A stretch of 64,000 nt of DNA from Synchiropus splendidus (lineage: Eukaryota; Chordata; Actinopteri; Syngnathiformes; Callionymidae): assembly GCF_027744825.2 (NCBI RefSeq), contig NW_026527085.1:1-64000 (forward strand), read 5' to 3'. The position numbers and the translations under genes were made by a program. Positions 39,102 to 52,451 of this stretch are shown one piece after another. The notes below the pieces were generated by a model. It did not search any database. It worked only from the letters and a program-made list of their open reading frames with translations, and had not been told where the DNA came from. The first letter of the stretch is position 1; each line of letters begins with the position of its first letter.

Positions 39102-42100
39102 TTATGGCACAATGCACAAAAACGCTTTTCAGCCTGAGATAAGGTGGGTTTCGGAACGCCAAACATAAAAGTGTTAATAACTTTGGAAAAACACTTCAGA
39201 CAGTTTAGATTTGATGTGCAACTACTAGAAAGACCCTTTCTGCTATAGTGGGAGGTTAAAATTTCATGTTCTGAAGCTTCCCTGAAAAGTTATGGCACAA
39301 TGCACAAAAACGCTTTTCAGCCTGAGATAAGGTGGGTTTCGGAACGCCAAACATAAAAGTGTTGATAACTTTCGAAAAACACTTCAGAGAGCTTAGATTT
39401 GATGTGCACCTACTAGAAAGACCCTTTCTGCTATAGTGGGAGGTTAAAATTTCATGTTCTGAAGCTTCCCTGAAAAGTTATGGCACAATGCGTAAAAACG
39501 CTTTTCAGCCTGAGATAAGGTGGGTTTCGGAACGCCAAACATAAAAGTGTTGATAACTTTGGAAAAACACTTCAGACAGTTTAGATTTGATGTGCAACTA
39601 CTAGAAAGACCCTTTCTGCTATAGTGGGAGGTTAAAATTTCATGTTCTGAAGCTTCCCTGAAAAGTTATGGCACAATGCACAAAAACGCTTTTCAGCCTG
39701 AGATAAGGTGGGTTTCGGAACGCCAAACATAAAAGTGTTGATAACTTTGGAAAAACACTTCAGACAGTTTAGATTTGATGTGCAACTACTAGAAAGACCC
39801 TTTCTGCTATAGTGGGAGGTTAAAATTTCATGTTCTGAAGCTTCCCTGAAAAGTTATGGCACAATGCACAAAAACGCTTTTCAGCCTGAGATAAGGTGGG
39901 TTTCGGAACGCCAAACATAAAAGTGTTAATAACTTTGGAAAAACACTTCAGACAGTTTAGATTTGATGTGCAACTACTAGAAAGACCCTTTCTGCTATAG
40001 TGGGAGGTTAAAATTTCATGTTCTGAAGCTTCCCTGAAAAGTTATGGCACAATGCACAAAAACGCTTTTCAGCCTGAGATAAGGTGGGTTTCGGAACGCC
40101 AAACATAAAAGTGTTGATAACTTTCGAAAAACACTTCAGACAGCTTAGATTTGATGTGCACCTACTAGAAAGACCCTTTCTGCTATAGTGGGAGGTTAAA
40201 ATTTCATGTTCTGAAGCTTCCCTGAAAAGTTATGGCACAATGCGTAAAAACGCTTTTCAGCCTGAGATAAGGTGGGTTTCGGAACGCCAAACATAAAAGT
40301 GTTGATAACTTTGGAAAAACACTTCAGACAGTTTAGATTTGATGTGCAACTACTAGAAAGACCCTTTCTGCTATAGTGGGAGGTTAAAATTTCATGTTCT
40401 GAAGCTTCCCTGAAAAGTTATGGCACAATGCACAAAAACGCTTTTCAGCCTGAGATAAGGTGGGTTTCGGAACGCCAAACATAAAAGTGTTGATAACTTT
40501 CGAAAAACACTTCAGAGAGCTTAGATTTGATGTGCACCTACTAGAAAGACCCTTTCTGCTATAGTGGGAGGTTAAAATTTCATGTTCTGAAGCTTTCCTG
40601 AAAAGTTATGGCACAATGCACAAAAACGCTTTTCAGCCTGAGATAAGGTGGGTTTCGGAACGCCAAACATAAAAGTGTTGATAACTTTTGAAAAACACTT
40701 CAGACAGCTTTGATTTGATGTGCAACTACTAGAAAGACCCTTTCTGCTATAGTGGGAGGTTAAAATTTCATGTTCTGAAGCTTCCCTGAAAAGTTATGGC
40801 ACAATGCACAAAAACGCTTTTCAGCCTGAGATAAGGTGGGTTTCGGAACGCCAAACATAAAAGTGTTGATAACTTTCGAAAAACACTTCAGACAGCTTAG
40901 ATTTGATGTGCACCTACTAGAAAGACCCTTTCTGCTATAGTGGGAGGTTAAAATTTCATGTTCTGAAGCTTCCCTGAAAAGTTATGGCACAATGCGTAAA
41001 AACGCTTTTCAGCCTGAGATAAGGTGGGTTTCTGAACGCCAAACATAAAAGTGTTGATAACTTTGGAAAAACACTTCAGACAGTTTAGATTTGATGTGCA
41101 ACTACTAGAAAGACCCTTTCTGCTATAGTGGGAGGTTAAAATTTCATGTTCTGAAGCTTCCCTGAAAAGTTATGGCACAATGCACAAAAACGCTTTTCAG
41201 CCTGAGATAAGGTGGGTTTCGGAACGCCAAACATAAAAGTGTTAATAACTTTGGAAAAACACTTCAGACAGTTTAGATTTGATGTGCAACTACTAGAAAG
41301 ACCCTTTCTGCTATAGTGGGAGGTTAAAATTTCATGTTCTGAAGCTTCCCTGAAAAGTTATGGCACAATGCACAAAAACGCTTTTCAGCCTGAGATAAGG
41401 TGGGTTTCGGAACGCCAAACATAAAAGTGTTGATAACTTTCGAAAAACACTTCAGACAGCTTAGATTTGATGTGCACCTACTAGAAAGACCCTTTCTGCT
41501 ATAGTGGGAGGTTAAAATTTCATGTTCTGAAGCTTCCCTGAAAAGTTATGGCACAATGCACAAAAACGCTTTTCAGCCTGAGATAAGGTGGGTTTCGGAA
41601 CGCCAAACATAAAAGTGTTGATAACTTTCGAAAAACACTTCAGAGAGCTTAGATTTGATGTGCACCTACTAGAAAGACCCTTTCTGCTATAGTGGGAGGT
41701 TAAAATTTCATGTTCTGAAGCTTTCCTGAAAAGTTATGGCACAATGCACAAAAACGCTTTTCAGCCTGAGATAAGGTGGGTTTCGGAACGCCAAACATAA
41801 AAGTGTTGATAACTTTTGAAAAACACTTCAGACAGCTTAGATTTGATGTGCAACTACTAGTAAGACCCTTTCTGCTATAGTGGGAGGTTAAAATTTCATG
41901 TTCTGAAGCTTCCCTGAAAAGTTATGGCACAATGCACAAAAACGCTTTTCAGCCTGAGATAAGGTGGGTTTCGGAACGCCAAACATAAAAGTGTTGATAA
42001 CTTTGGAAAAACACTTCAGACAGTTTAGATTTGATGTGCAACTACTAGAAAGACCCTTTCTGCTATAGTGGGAGGTTAAAATTTCATGTTCTGAAGCTTC

Positions 42101-43049
42101 CCTGAAAAGTTATGGCACAATGCACAAAAACGCTTTTCAGCCTGAGATAAGGTGGGTTTCGGAACGCCAAACATAAAAGTGTTAATAACTTTGGAAAAAC
42201 ACTTCAGACAGTTTAGATTTGATGTGCAACTACTAGAAAGACCCTTTCTGCTATAGTGGGAGGTTAAAATTTCATGTTCTGAAGCTTCCCTGAAAAGTTA
42301 TGGCACAATGCACAAAAACGCTTTTCAGCCTGAGATAAGGTGGGTTTCGGAACGCCAAACATAAAAGTGTTGATAACTTTCGAAAAACACTTCAGAGAGC
42401 TTAGATTTGATGTGCACCTACTAGAAAGACCCTTTCTGCTATAGTGGGAGGTTAAAATTTCATGTTCTGAAGCTTCCCTGAAAAGTTATGGCACAATGCG
42501 TAAAAACGCTTTTCAGCCTGAGATAAGGTGGGTTTCGGAACGCCAAACATAAAAGTGTTGATAACTTTGGAAAAACACTTCAGACAGTTTAGATTTGATG
42601 TGCAACTACTAGAAAGACCCTTTCTGCTATAGTGGGAGGTTAAAATTTCATGTTCTGAAGCTTCCCTGAAAAGTTATGGCACAATGCACAAAAACGCTTT
42701 TCAGCCTGAGATAAGGAGGGTTTCGGAACGCCAAACATAAAAGTGTTGATAACTTTGGAAAAACACTTCAGACAGTTTAGATTTGATGTGCAACTACTAG
42801 AAAGACCCTTTCTGCTATAGTGGGAGGTTAAAATTTCATGTTCTGAAGCTTCCCTGAAAAGTTATGGCACAATGCACAAAAACGCTTTTCAGCCTGAGAT
42901 AAGGTGGGTTTCGGAACGCCAAACATAAAAGTGTTAATAACTTTGGAAAAACACTTCAGACAGTTTAGATTTGATGTGCAACTACTAGAAAGACCCTTTC
43001 TGCTATAGTGGGAGGTTAAAATTTCATGTTCTGAAGCTTCCCTGAAAAG

Positions 43050-43237
43050 TTATGGCACAATGCACAAAAACGCTTTTCAGCCTGAGATAAGGTGGGTTTC
43101 GGAACGCCAAACATAAAAGTGTTAATAACTTTCGAAAAACACTTCAGACAGCTTAGATTTGATGTGCACCTACTAGAAAGACCCTTTCTGCTATAGTGGG
43201 AGGTTAAAATTTCATGTTCTGAAGCTTCCCTGAAAAG
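43050..43237. repeat. Hybrid monomer 230 (D left part, F right part)
   Basis: A75 of type D is joined to C84, C103 and C120 of type F. The exchange would lie between positions 75 and 84. It follows a D2 and precedes an A2, as an F normally would. Confidence 0.72.
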
Positions 43238-46200
43238 TTATGGCACAATGCGTAAAAACGCTTTTCAGCCTGAGATAAGGTGGGTTTCGGAACGCCAAAC
43301 ATAAAAGTGTTGATAACTTTGGAAAAACACTTCAGACAGTTTAGATTTGATGTGCAACTACTAGAAAGACCCTTTCTGCTATAGTGGGAGGTTAAAATTT
43401 CATGTTCTGAAGCTTCCCTGAAAAGTTATGGCACAATGCACAAAAACGCTTTTCAGCCTGAGATAAGGTGGGTTTCGGAACGCCAAACATAAAAGTGTTG
43501 ATAACTTTCGAAAAACACTTCAGAGAGCTTAGATTTGATGTGCACCTACTAGAAAGACCCTTTCTGCTATAGTGGGAGGTTAAAATTTCATGTTCTGAAG
43601 CTTTCCTGAAAAGTTATGGCACAATGCACAAAAACGCTTTTCAGCCTGAGATAAGGTGGGTTTCGGAACGCCAAACATAAAAGTGTTGATAACTTTTGAA
43701 AAACACTTCAGACAGCTTAGATTTGATGTGCAACTACTAGAAAGACCCTTTCTGCTATAGTGGGAGGTTAAAATTTCATGTTCTGAAGCTTCCCTGAAAA
43801 GTTATGGCACAATGCACAAAAACGCTTTTCAGCCTGAGATAAGGTGGATTTCGGAACGCCAAACATAAAAGTGTTGATAACTTTCGAAAAACACTTCAGA
43901 CAGCTTAGATTTGATGTGCACCTACTAGAAAGACCCTTTCTGCTATAGTGGGAGGTTAAAATTTCATGTTCTGAAGCTTCCCTGAAAAGTTATGGCACAA
44001 TGCGTAAAAACGCTTTTCAGCCTGAGATAAGGTGGGTTTCGGAACGCCAAACATAAAAGTGTTGATAACTTTGGAAAAACACTTCAGACAGTTTAGATTT
44101 GATGTGCAACTACTAGAAAGACCCTTTCTGCTATAGTGGGAGGTTAAAATTTCATGTTCTGAAGCTTCCCTGAAAAGTTATGGCACAATGCACAAAAACG
44201 CTTTTCAGCCTGAGATAAGGTGGGTTTCGGAACGCCAAACATAAAAGTGTTAATAACTTTGGAAAAACACTTCAGACAGTTTAGATTTGATGTGCAACTA
44301 CTAGAAAGACCCTTTCTGCTATAGTGGGAGGTTAAAATTTCATGTTCTGAAGCTTCCCTGAAAAGTTATGGCACAATGCACAAAAACGCTTTTCAGCCTG
44401 AGATAAGGTGGGTTTCGGAACGCCAAACATAAAAGTGTTGATAACTTTCGAAAAACACTTCAGACAGCTTAGATTTGATGTGCACCTACTAGAAAGACCC
44501 TTTCTGCTATAGTGGGAGGTTAAAATTTCATGTTCTGAAGCTTCCCTGAAAAGTTATGGCACAATGCGTAAAAACGCTTTTCAGCCTGAGATAAGGTGGG
44601 TTTCGGAACGCCAAACATAAAAGTGTTGATAACTTTGGAAAAACACTTCAGACAGTTTAGATTTGATGTGCAACTACTAGAAAGACCCTTTCTGCTATAG
44701 TGGGAGGTTAAAATTTCATGTTCTGAAGCTTCCCTGAAAAGTTATGGCACAATGCACAAAAACGCTTTTCAGCCTGAGATAAGGTGGGTTTCGGAACGCC
44801 AAACATAAAAGTGTTGATAACTTTGGAAAAACACTTCAGACAGTTTAGATTTGATGTGCAACTACTAGAAAGACCCTTTCTGCTATAGTGGGAGGTTAAA
44901 ATTTCATGTTCTGAAGCTTTCCTGAAAAGTTATGGCACAATGCACAAAAACGCTTTTCAGCCTGAGATAAGGTGGGTTTCGGAACGCCAAACATAAAAGT
45001 GTTGATAACTTTCGAAAAACACTTCAGAGAGCTTAGATTTGATGTGCACCTACTAGAAAGAACCTTTCTGCTATAGTGGTAGGTTAAAATTTCATGTTCT
45101 GAAGCTTTCCTGAAAAGTTATGGCACAATGCACAAAAACGCTTTTCAGCCTGAGATAAGGTGGGTTTCGGAACGCCAAACATAAAAGTGTTGATAACTTT
45201 TGAAAAACACTTCAGACAGCTTAGATTTGATGTGCAACTACTAGAAAGACCCTTTCTGCTATAGTGGGAGGTTAAAATTTCATGTTCTGAAGCTTCCCTG
45301 AAAAGTTATGGCACAATGCACAAAAACGCTTTTCAGCCTGAGATAAGGTGGGTTTCGGAACGCCAAACATAAAAGTGTTGATAACTTTCGAAAAACACTT
45401 CAGACAGCTTAGATTTGATGTGCACCTACTAGAAAGACCCTTTCTGCTATAGTGGGAGGTTAAAATTTCATGTTCTGAAGCTTCCCTGAAAAGTTATGGC
45501 ACAATGCGTAAAAACGCTTTTCAGCCTGAGATAAGGTGGGTTTCGGAACGCCAAACATAAAAGTGTTGATAACTTTGGAAAAACTCTTCAGACAGTTTAG
45601 ATTTGATGTGCAACTACTAGAAAGACCCTTTCTGCTATAGTGGGAGGTTAAAATTTCATGTTCTGAAGCTTCCCTGAAAAGTTATGGCACAATGCACAAA
45701 AACGCTTTTCAGCCTGAGATAAGGTGGGTTTCGGAACGCCAAACATAAAAGTGTTAATAACTTTGGAAAAACACTTCAGACAGTTTAGATTTGATGTGCA
45801 ACTACTAGAAAGACCCTTTCTGCTATAGTGGGAGGTTAAAATTTCATGTTCTGAAGCTTCCCTGAAAAGTTATGGCACAATGCACAAAAACGCTTTTCAG
45901 CCTGAGATAAGGTGGGTTTCGGAACGCCAAACATAAAAGTGTTGATAACTTTGGAAAAACACTTCAGACAGCTTAGATTTGATGTGCACCTACTAAAAAG
46001 ACCCTTTCTGCTATAGTGGGAGGTTAAAATTTCATGTTCTGAAGCTTCCCTGAAAAGTTATGGCACAATGCGTAAAAACGCTTTTCAGCCTGAGATAAGG
46101 TGGGTTTCGGAACGCCAAACATAAAAGTGTTGATAACTTTGGAAAAACACTTCAGACAGTTAAGATTTGATGTGCAACTACTAGAAAGACCCTTTCTGCT

Positions 46201-46433
46201 ATAGTGGGAGGTTAAAATTTCATGTTCTGAAGCTTCCCTGAAAAGTTATGGCACAATGCACAAAAACGCTTTTCAGCCTGAGATAAGGTGGGTTTCGGAA
46301 CGCCAAACATAAAAGTGTTAATAACTTTGGAAAAACACTTCAGACAGTTTAGATTTGATGTGCAACTACTAGAAAGACCCTTTCTGCTTTAGTGGGAGGT
46401 TAAAATTTCATGTTCTGAAGCTTCCCTGAAAAG

Positions 46434-46621
46434 TTATGGCACAATGCACAAAAACGCTTTTCAGCCTGAGATAAGGTGGGTTTCGGAACGCCAAACATAA
46501 AAGTGTTAATAACTTTCGAAAAACACTTCAGACAGTTTAGATTTGATGTGCAACCTCTAGAAAGACCCTTTCTGCTATAGTGGGAGGTTAAAATTTCATG
46601 TTCTGAAGCTTCCCTGAAAAG
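46434..46621. repeat. Hybrid monomer 248 (D2 with C84)
   Basis: A75 of type D is joined to C84 of types E and F, with T103 and A120 as in D. The change at 84 alone could be a point mutation or a short conversion tract of at most 27 bases (between 75 and 103). It also carries the private change caacctctag. Confidence 0.7.
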
Positions 46622-47749
46622 TTATGGCACAATGCACAAAAACGCTTTTCAACCTGAGATAAGGTGGGTTTCGGAACGCCAAACATAAAAGTGTTGATAA
46701 CTTTCGAAAAACACTTCAGACAGCTTAGATTTGATGTGCACCTACTAGAAAGACCCTTTCTGCTATAGTGGGAGGTTAAAATTTCATGTTCTGAAGCTTC
46801 CCTGAAAAGTTATGGCACAATGCGTAAAAACGCTTTTCAGCCTGAGATAAGGTGGGTTTCGGAACGCCAAACATAAAAGTGTTGATAACTTTGGAAAAAC
46901 ACTTCAGACAGTTTAGATTTGATGTGCAACTACTAGAAAGACCCTTTCTGCTATAGTGGGAGGTTAAAATTTCATGTTCTGAAGCTTCCCTGAAAAGTTA
47001 TGGCACAATGCACAAAAACGCTTTTCAGCCTGAGATAAGGTGGGTTTCGGAACGCCAAACATAAAAGTGTTAATAACTTTGGAAAAACACTTCAGACAGT
47101 TTAGATTTGATGTGCAACTACTAGAAAGACCCTTTCTGCTATAGTGGGAGGTTAAAATTTCATGTTCTGAAGCTTCCCTGAAAAGTTATGGCACAATGCA
47201 CAAAAACGCTTTTCAGCCTGAGATAAGGTGGGTTTCGGAACGCCAAACATAAAAGTGTTGATAACTTTCGAAAAACACTTCAGAGAGCTTAGATTTGATG
47301 TGCACCTACTAGAAAGACCCTTTCTGCTATAGTGGGAGGTTAAAATTTCATGTTCTGAAGCTTTCCTGAAAAGTTATGGCACAATGCACAAAAACGCTTT
47401 TCAGCCTGAGATAAGGTGGGTTTCGGAACGCCAAACATAAAAGTGTTGATAACTTTTGAAAAACACTTCAGACAGCTTAGATTTGATGTGCAACTACTAG
47501 AAAGACCCTTTCTGCTATAGTGGGAGGTTAAAATTTCATGTTCTGAAGCTTCCCTGAAAAGTTATGGCACAATGCGTAAAAACGCTTTTCAGCCTGAGAT
47601 AAGGTGGGTTTCGGAACGCCAAACATAAAAGTGTTGATAACTTTGGAAAAACACTTCAGACAGTTTAGATTTGATGTGCAACTACTAGAAAGACCCTTTC
47701 TGCTATAGTGGGAGGTTAAAATTTCATGTTCTGAAGCTTCCCTGAAAAG

Positions 47750-47939
47750 TTATGGCACAATGCACAAAAACGCTTTTCAGCCTGAGAGATAAGGTGGGTT
47801 TCGGAACGCCAAACATAAAAGTGTTAATAACTTTGGAAAAACACTTCAGACAGTTTAGATTTGATGTGCAACTACTAGAAAGACCCTTTCTGCTATAGTG
47901 GGAGGTTAAAATTTCATGTTCTGAAGCTTCCCTGAAAAG
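47750..47939. repeat. 190-bp monomer 255 (D2)
   Basis: A dinucleotide GA is duplicated (cctgagagata instead of cctgagata, near 47784-47789). This is the only insertion found in the window. Confidence 0.9.
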
Positions 47940-49067
47940 TTATGGCACAATGCACAAAAACGCTTTTCAGCCTGAGATAAGGTGGGTTTCGGAACGCCAA
48001 ACATAAAAGTGTTAATAACTTTGGAAAAACAATTCAGACAGTTTAGATTTGATGTGCAACTACTAGAAAGACCCTTTCTGCTATAGTGGGAGGTTAAAAT
48101 TTCATGTTCTGAAGCTTCCCTGAAAAGTTACGGCACAATGCACAAAAACGCTTTTCAGCCTGAGATAAGGTGGGTTTCGGAACGCCAAACATAAAAGTGT
48201 TGATAACTTTCGAAAAACACTTCAGACAGCTTAGATTTGATGTGCACCTACTAGAAAGACCCTTTCTGCTATAGTGGGAGGTTAAAATTTCATGTTCTGA
48301 AGCTTCCCTGAAAAGTTATGGCACAATGCGTAAAAACGCTTTTCAGCCTGAGATAAGGTGGGTTTCGGAACGCCAAACATAAAAGTGTTGATAACTTTGG
48401 AAAAACACTTCAGACAGTTTAGATTTGATGTGCAACTACTAGAAAGACCCTTTCTGCTATAGTGGGAGGTTAAAATTTCATGTTCTGAAGCTTCCCTCAA
48501 AAGTTATGGCACAATGCACAAAAACGCTTTTCAGCCTGAGATAAGGTGGGTTTCGGAACGCCAAACATAAAAGTGTTGATAACTTTCCAAAAACACTTCA
48601 GAGAGCTTAGATTTGATGTGCACCTACTAGAAAGACCCTTTCTGCTATAGTGGGAGGTTAAAATTTCATGTTCTGAAGCTTTCCTGAAAAGTTATGGCAC
48701 AATGCACAAAAACGCTTTTCAGCCTGAGATAAGGTGGGTTTCGGAACGCCAAACATAAAAGTGTTGATAACTTTTGAAAAACACTTCAGACAGCTTAGAT
48801 TTGATGTGCAACTACTAGAAAGACCCTTTCTGCTATAGTGGGAGGTTAAAATTTCATGTTCTGAAGCTTCCCTGAAAAGTTATGGCACAATGCACAAAAA
48901 CGCTTTTCAGCCTGAGATAAGGTGGGTTTCGGAACGCCAAACATAAAAGTGTTGATAACTTTCGAAAAACACTTCAGACAGCTTAGATTTGATGTGCACC
49001 TACTAGAAAGACCCTTTCTGCTATAGTGGGAGGTTAAAATTTCATGTTCTGAAGCTTCCCTGAAAAG

Positions 49068-52000
49068 TTATGGCACAATGCGTAAAAACGCTTTTCAGCC
49101 TGAGATAAGGTGGGTTTCGGAACGCCAAACATAAAAGTGTTAATAACTTTGGAAAAACACTTCAGACAGTTTAGATTTGATGTGCAACTACTAGAAAGAC
49201 CCTTTCTGCTATAGTGGGAGGTTAAAATTTCATGTTCTGAAGCTTCCCTGAAAAGTTATGGCACAATGCACAAAAACGCTTTTCAGCCTGAGATAAGGTG
49301 GGTTTCGGAACGCCAAACATAAAAGTGTTGATAACTTTCGAAAAACACTTCAGAGAGCTTAGATTTGATGTGCACCTACTAGAAAGACCCTTTCTGCTAT
49401 AGTGGGAGGTTAAAATTTCATGTTCTGAAGCTTTCCTGAAAAGTTATGGCACAATGCACAAAAACGCTTTTCAGCCTGAGATAAGGTGGGTTTCGGAACG
49501 CCAAACATAAAAGTGTTGATAACTTTTGAAAAACACTTCAGACAGCTTAGATTTGATGTGCAACTACTAGAAAGACCCTTTCTGCTATAGTGGGAGGTTA
49601 AAATTTCATGTTCTGAAGCTTCCCTGAAAAGTTATGGCACAATGCACAAAAACGCTTTTCAGCCTGAGATAAGGTGGGTTTCGGAACGCCAAACATAAAA
49701 GTGTTGATAACTTTCGAAAAACACTTCAGACAGCTTAGATTTGATGTGCACCTACTAGAAAGATCCTTTCTGCTATAGTGGGAGGTTAAAATTTCATGTT
49801 CTGAAGCTTCCCTGAAAAGTTATGGCACAATGCGTAAAAACGCTTTTCAGCCTGAGATAAGGTGGGTTTCGGAACGCCAAACATAAAAGTGTTGATAACT
49901 TTGGAAAAACACTTCAGACAGTTTAGATTTGATGTGCAACTACTAGAAAGACCCTTTCTGCTATAGTGGGAGGTTAAAATTTCATGTTCTGAAGCTTCCC
50001 TGAAAAGTTATGGCACAATGCACAAAAACGCTTTTCAGCCTGAGATAAGGTGGGTTTCGGAACGCCAAACATAAAAGTGTTAATAACTTTGGAAAAACAC
50101 TTCAGACAGTTTAGATTTGATGTGCAACTACTAGAAAGACCCTTTCTGCTATAGTGGGAGGTTAAAATTTCATGTTCTGAAGCTTCTCTGAAAAGTTATG
50201 GCACAATGCACAAAAACGCTTTTCAGCCTGAGATAAGGTGGGTTCCGGAACGCCAAACATAAAAGTGTTAATAACTTTGGAAAAACAATTCAGACAGTTT
50301 AGATTTGATGTGCAACTACTAGAAAGACCCTTTCTGCTATAGTGGGAGGTTAAAATTTCATGTTCTGAAGCTTCCCTGAAAAGTTATGGCACAATGCACA
50401 AAAACGCTTTTCAGCCTGAGATAAGGTGGGTTTCGGAACGCCAAACATAAAAGTGTTGATAACTTTCGAAAAACACTTCAGACAGCTTAGATTTGATGTG
50501 CACCTACTAGAAAGACCCTTTCTGCTATAGTGGGAGGTTAAAATTTCATGTTCTGAAGCTTCCCTGAAAAGTTATGGCACAATGCGTAAAAACGCTTTTC
50601 AGCCTGAGATAAGGTGGGTTTCGGAACGCCAAACATAAAAGTGTTGATAACTTTGGAAAAACACTTCAGACAGTTTAGATTTGATGTGCAACTACTAGAA
50701 AGACCCTTTCTGCTATAGTGGGAGGTTAAAATTTCATGTTCTGAAGCTTCCCTGAAAAGTTATGGCACAATGCACAAAAACGCTTTTCAGCCTGAGATAA
50801 GGTGGGTTTCGGAACGCCAAACATAAAAGTGTTAATAACTTTGGAAAAACACTTCAGACAGTTTAGATTTGATGTGGAACTACTAGAAAGACCCTTTCTG
50901 CTATAGTGGGAGGTTAAAATTTCATGTTCTGAAGCTTCCCTGAAAAGTTATGGCACAATGCACAAAAACGCTTTTCAGCCTGAGATAAGGTGGGTTTCGG
51001 AACGCCAAACATAAAAGTGTTGATAACTTTCGAAAAACACTTCAGAGAGCTTAGATTTGATGTGCACCTACTAGAAAGACCCTTTCTGCTATAGTGGGAG
51101 GTTAAAATTTCATGTTCTGAAGCTTTCCTGAAAAGTTATGGCACAATGCACAAAAACGCTTTTCAGCCTGAGATAATGTGGGTTTCGGAACGCCAAACAT
51201 AAAAGTGTTGATAACTTTGGAAAAACACTTCAGACAGCTTAGATTTGATGTGCAACTACTAGAAAGACCCTTTCTGCTATAGTGGGAGGTTAAAATTTCA
51301 TGTTCTGAAGCTTCCCTGAAAAGTTATGGCACAATGCACAAAAACGCTTTTCAGCCTGAGATAAGGTGGGTTTCGGAACGCCAAACAAAAAAGTGTTGAT
51401 AACTTTCGAAAAACACTTCAGACAGCTTAGATTTGATGTGCACCTACTAGAAAGACCCTTTCTGCTATAGTGGGAGGTTAAAATTTCATGTTCTGAAGCT
51501 TCCCTGAAAAGTTATGGCACAATGCGTAAAAACGCTTTTCAGCCTGAGATAAGGTGGGTTTCAGAACGCCAAACATAAAAGTGTTGATAACTTTGGAAAA
51601 ACACTTCAGACAGTTTAGATTTGATGTGCAACTACTAGAAAGACCCTTTCTGCTATAGTGGGAGGTTAAAATTTCATGTTCTGAAGCTTCCCTGAAAAGT
51701 TATGGCACAATGCACAAAAACGCTTTTCAGCCTGAGATAAGGTGGGTTTCGGAACGCCAAACATAAAAATGTTAATAACTTTGGAAAAACACTTCAGACA
51801 GTTTAGATTTGATGTGCAACTACTAGAAAGACCCTTTCTGCTATAGTGGGAGGTTAAAATTTCATGTTCTGAAGCTTCCCTGAAAAGTTATGGCACAATG
51901 CACAAAAACGCTTTTCAGCCTGAGATAAGGTGGGTTTCGGAACGCCAAACATAAAAGTGTTGATAACTTTCGAAAAACACTTCAGAGAGCTTAGATTTGA

Positions 52001-52075
52001 TGTGCACCTACTAGAAAGACCCTTTCTGCTATAGTGGGAGGTTAAAATTTCATGTTCTGAAGCTTCCCTGAAAAG
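49068..52075. repeat. Intra-array duplication, left copy (monomers 262-277)
   Basis: The order A2* (GT15 with A75), E1, B, F, A2, D2, D2, F, A2, D2, E1, B, F, A2, D2 matches 57904-60910. Shared rare marks are the hybrid A2* at the left end, agatcc in the first F (49761 and 58784) and a D2 carrying both ggttccgg and caattc (monomers 268 and 316). The offset is 47 monomers at the left end and 48 after an extra C1 (monomer 311) in the right copy. The match fades at monomer 277 (E2 here, F there). Confidence 0.82.
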
Positions 52076-52451
52076 TTATGGCACAATGCGTAAAAACGCT
52101 TTTCAGCCTGAGATAAGGTGGGTTTCGGAACGCCAAACATAAAAGTGTTGATAACTTTGGAAAAACACTTCAGACAGTTTAGATTTGATGTGCAACTACT
52201 AGAAAGACCCTTTCTGCTATAGTGGGAGGTTAAAATTTCATGTTCTGAAGCTTCCCTGAAAAGTTATGGCACAATGCACAAAAACGCTTTTCAGCCTGAG
52301 ATAAGGTGGGTTTCGGAACGCCAAACATAAAAGTGTTGATAACTTTCGAAAAACACTTCAGACAGCTTAGATTTGATGTGCACCTACTAGAAAGACCCTT
52401 TCTGCTATAGTGGGAGGTTAAAATTTCATGTTCTGAAGCTTCCCTGAAAAG

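Larger units (their letters stand above)
32336..42485. repeat. Array segment, monomers 173-226: HOR-2 dominated
   Basis: Types in order: E2, A2, C, C1, E1, B, F, A2, D2, D2, D2, E1, Bt, C, D2, E2, A2, C, D2, D2, F, A2, E1, B, F, A2, D2, F, A2, D2, E1, C, D2, E1, Bt, C, D2, E2, A2, C, D2, F, A2, E1, B, F, A2, D2, F, E1, Bt, C, D2, E2. B now follows E1 rather than A1, and A is almost always the C179 form. Runs of D2 doublets and a triplet (33840-34403) show monomer-level tandem duplication. The order E1, Bt, C, D2, E2 is a local variant seen three times (34404, 38539 and 41546). Confidence 0.82.
42486..52451. repeat. Array segment, monomers 227-279: HOR-2 dominated
   Basis: Types in order: A2, C, D2, F* (A75), A2, E1, B, F, A2, D2, F, A2, C1, E1, B, F, A2, D2, F* (G84), A2, D2, D2* (C84), F, A2, D2, E1, B, A2, D2, D2, F, A2, E1, B, F, A2* (A75), E1, B, F, A2, D2, D2, F, A2, D2, E1, B* (G84), F, A2, D2, E2, A2, F. 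The HOR-2 pentamer E1-B-F-A2-D2 is intact at 43426-44365 and, with an off-type B, at 51 kb. Type C is nearly absent here, while it is the commonest type in HOR-1 regions. Confidence 0.82.

Noticed and set aside
38881..39162. Longest open reading frame, 93 codons on the minus strand
   Set aside because: It is created by the 1-bp loss in monomer 208, which joins two frames. It has no support as a gene.
48282..48500. Open reading frame of 72 codons on the minus strand
   Set aside because: Satellite sequence whose start arises from a private change (ccctcaaaag) in monomer 258. No coding signal.
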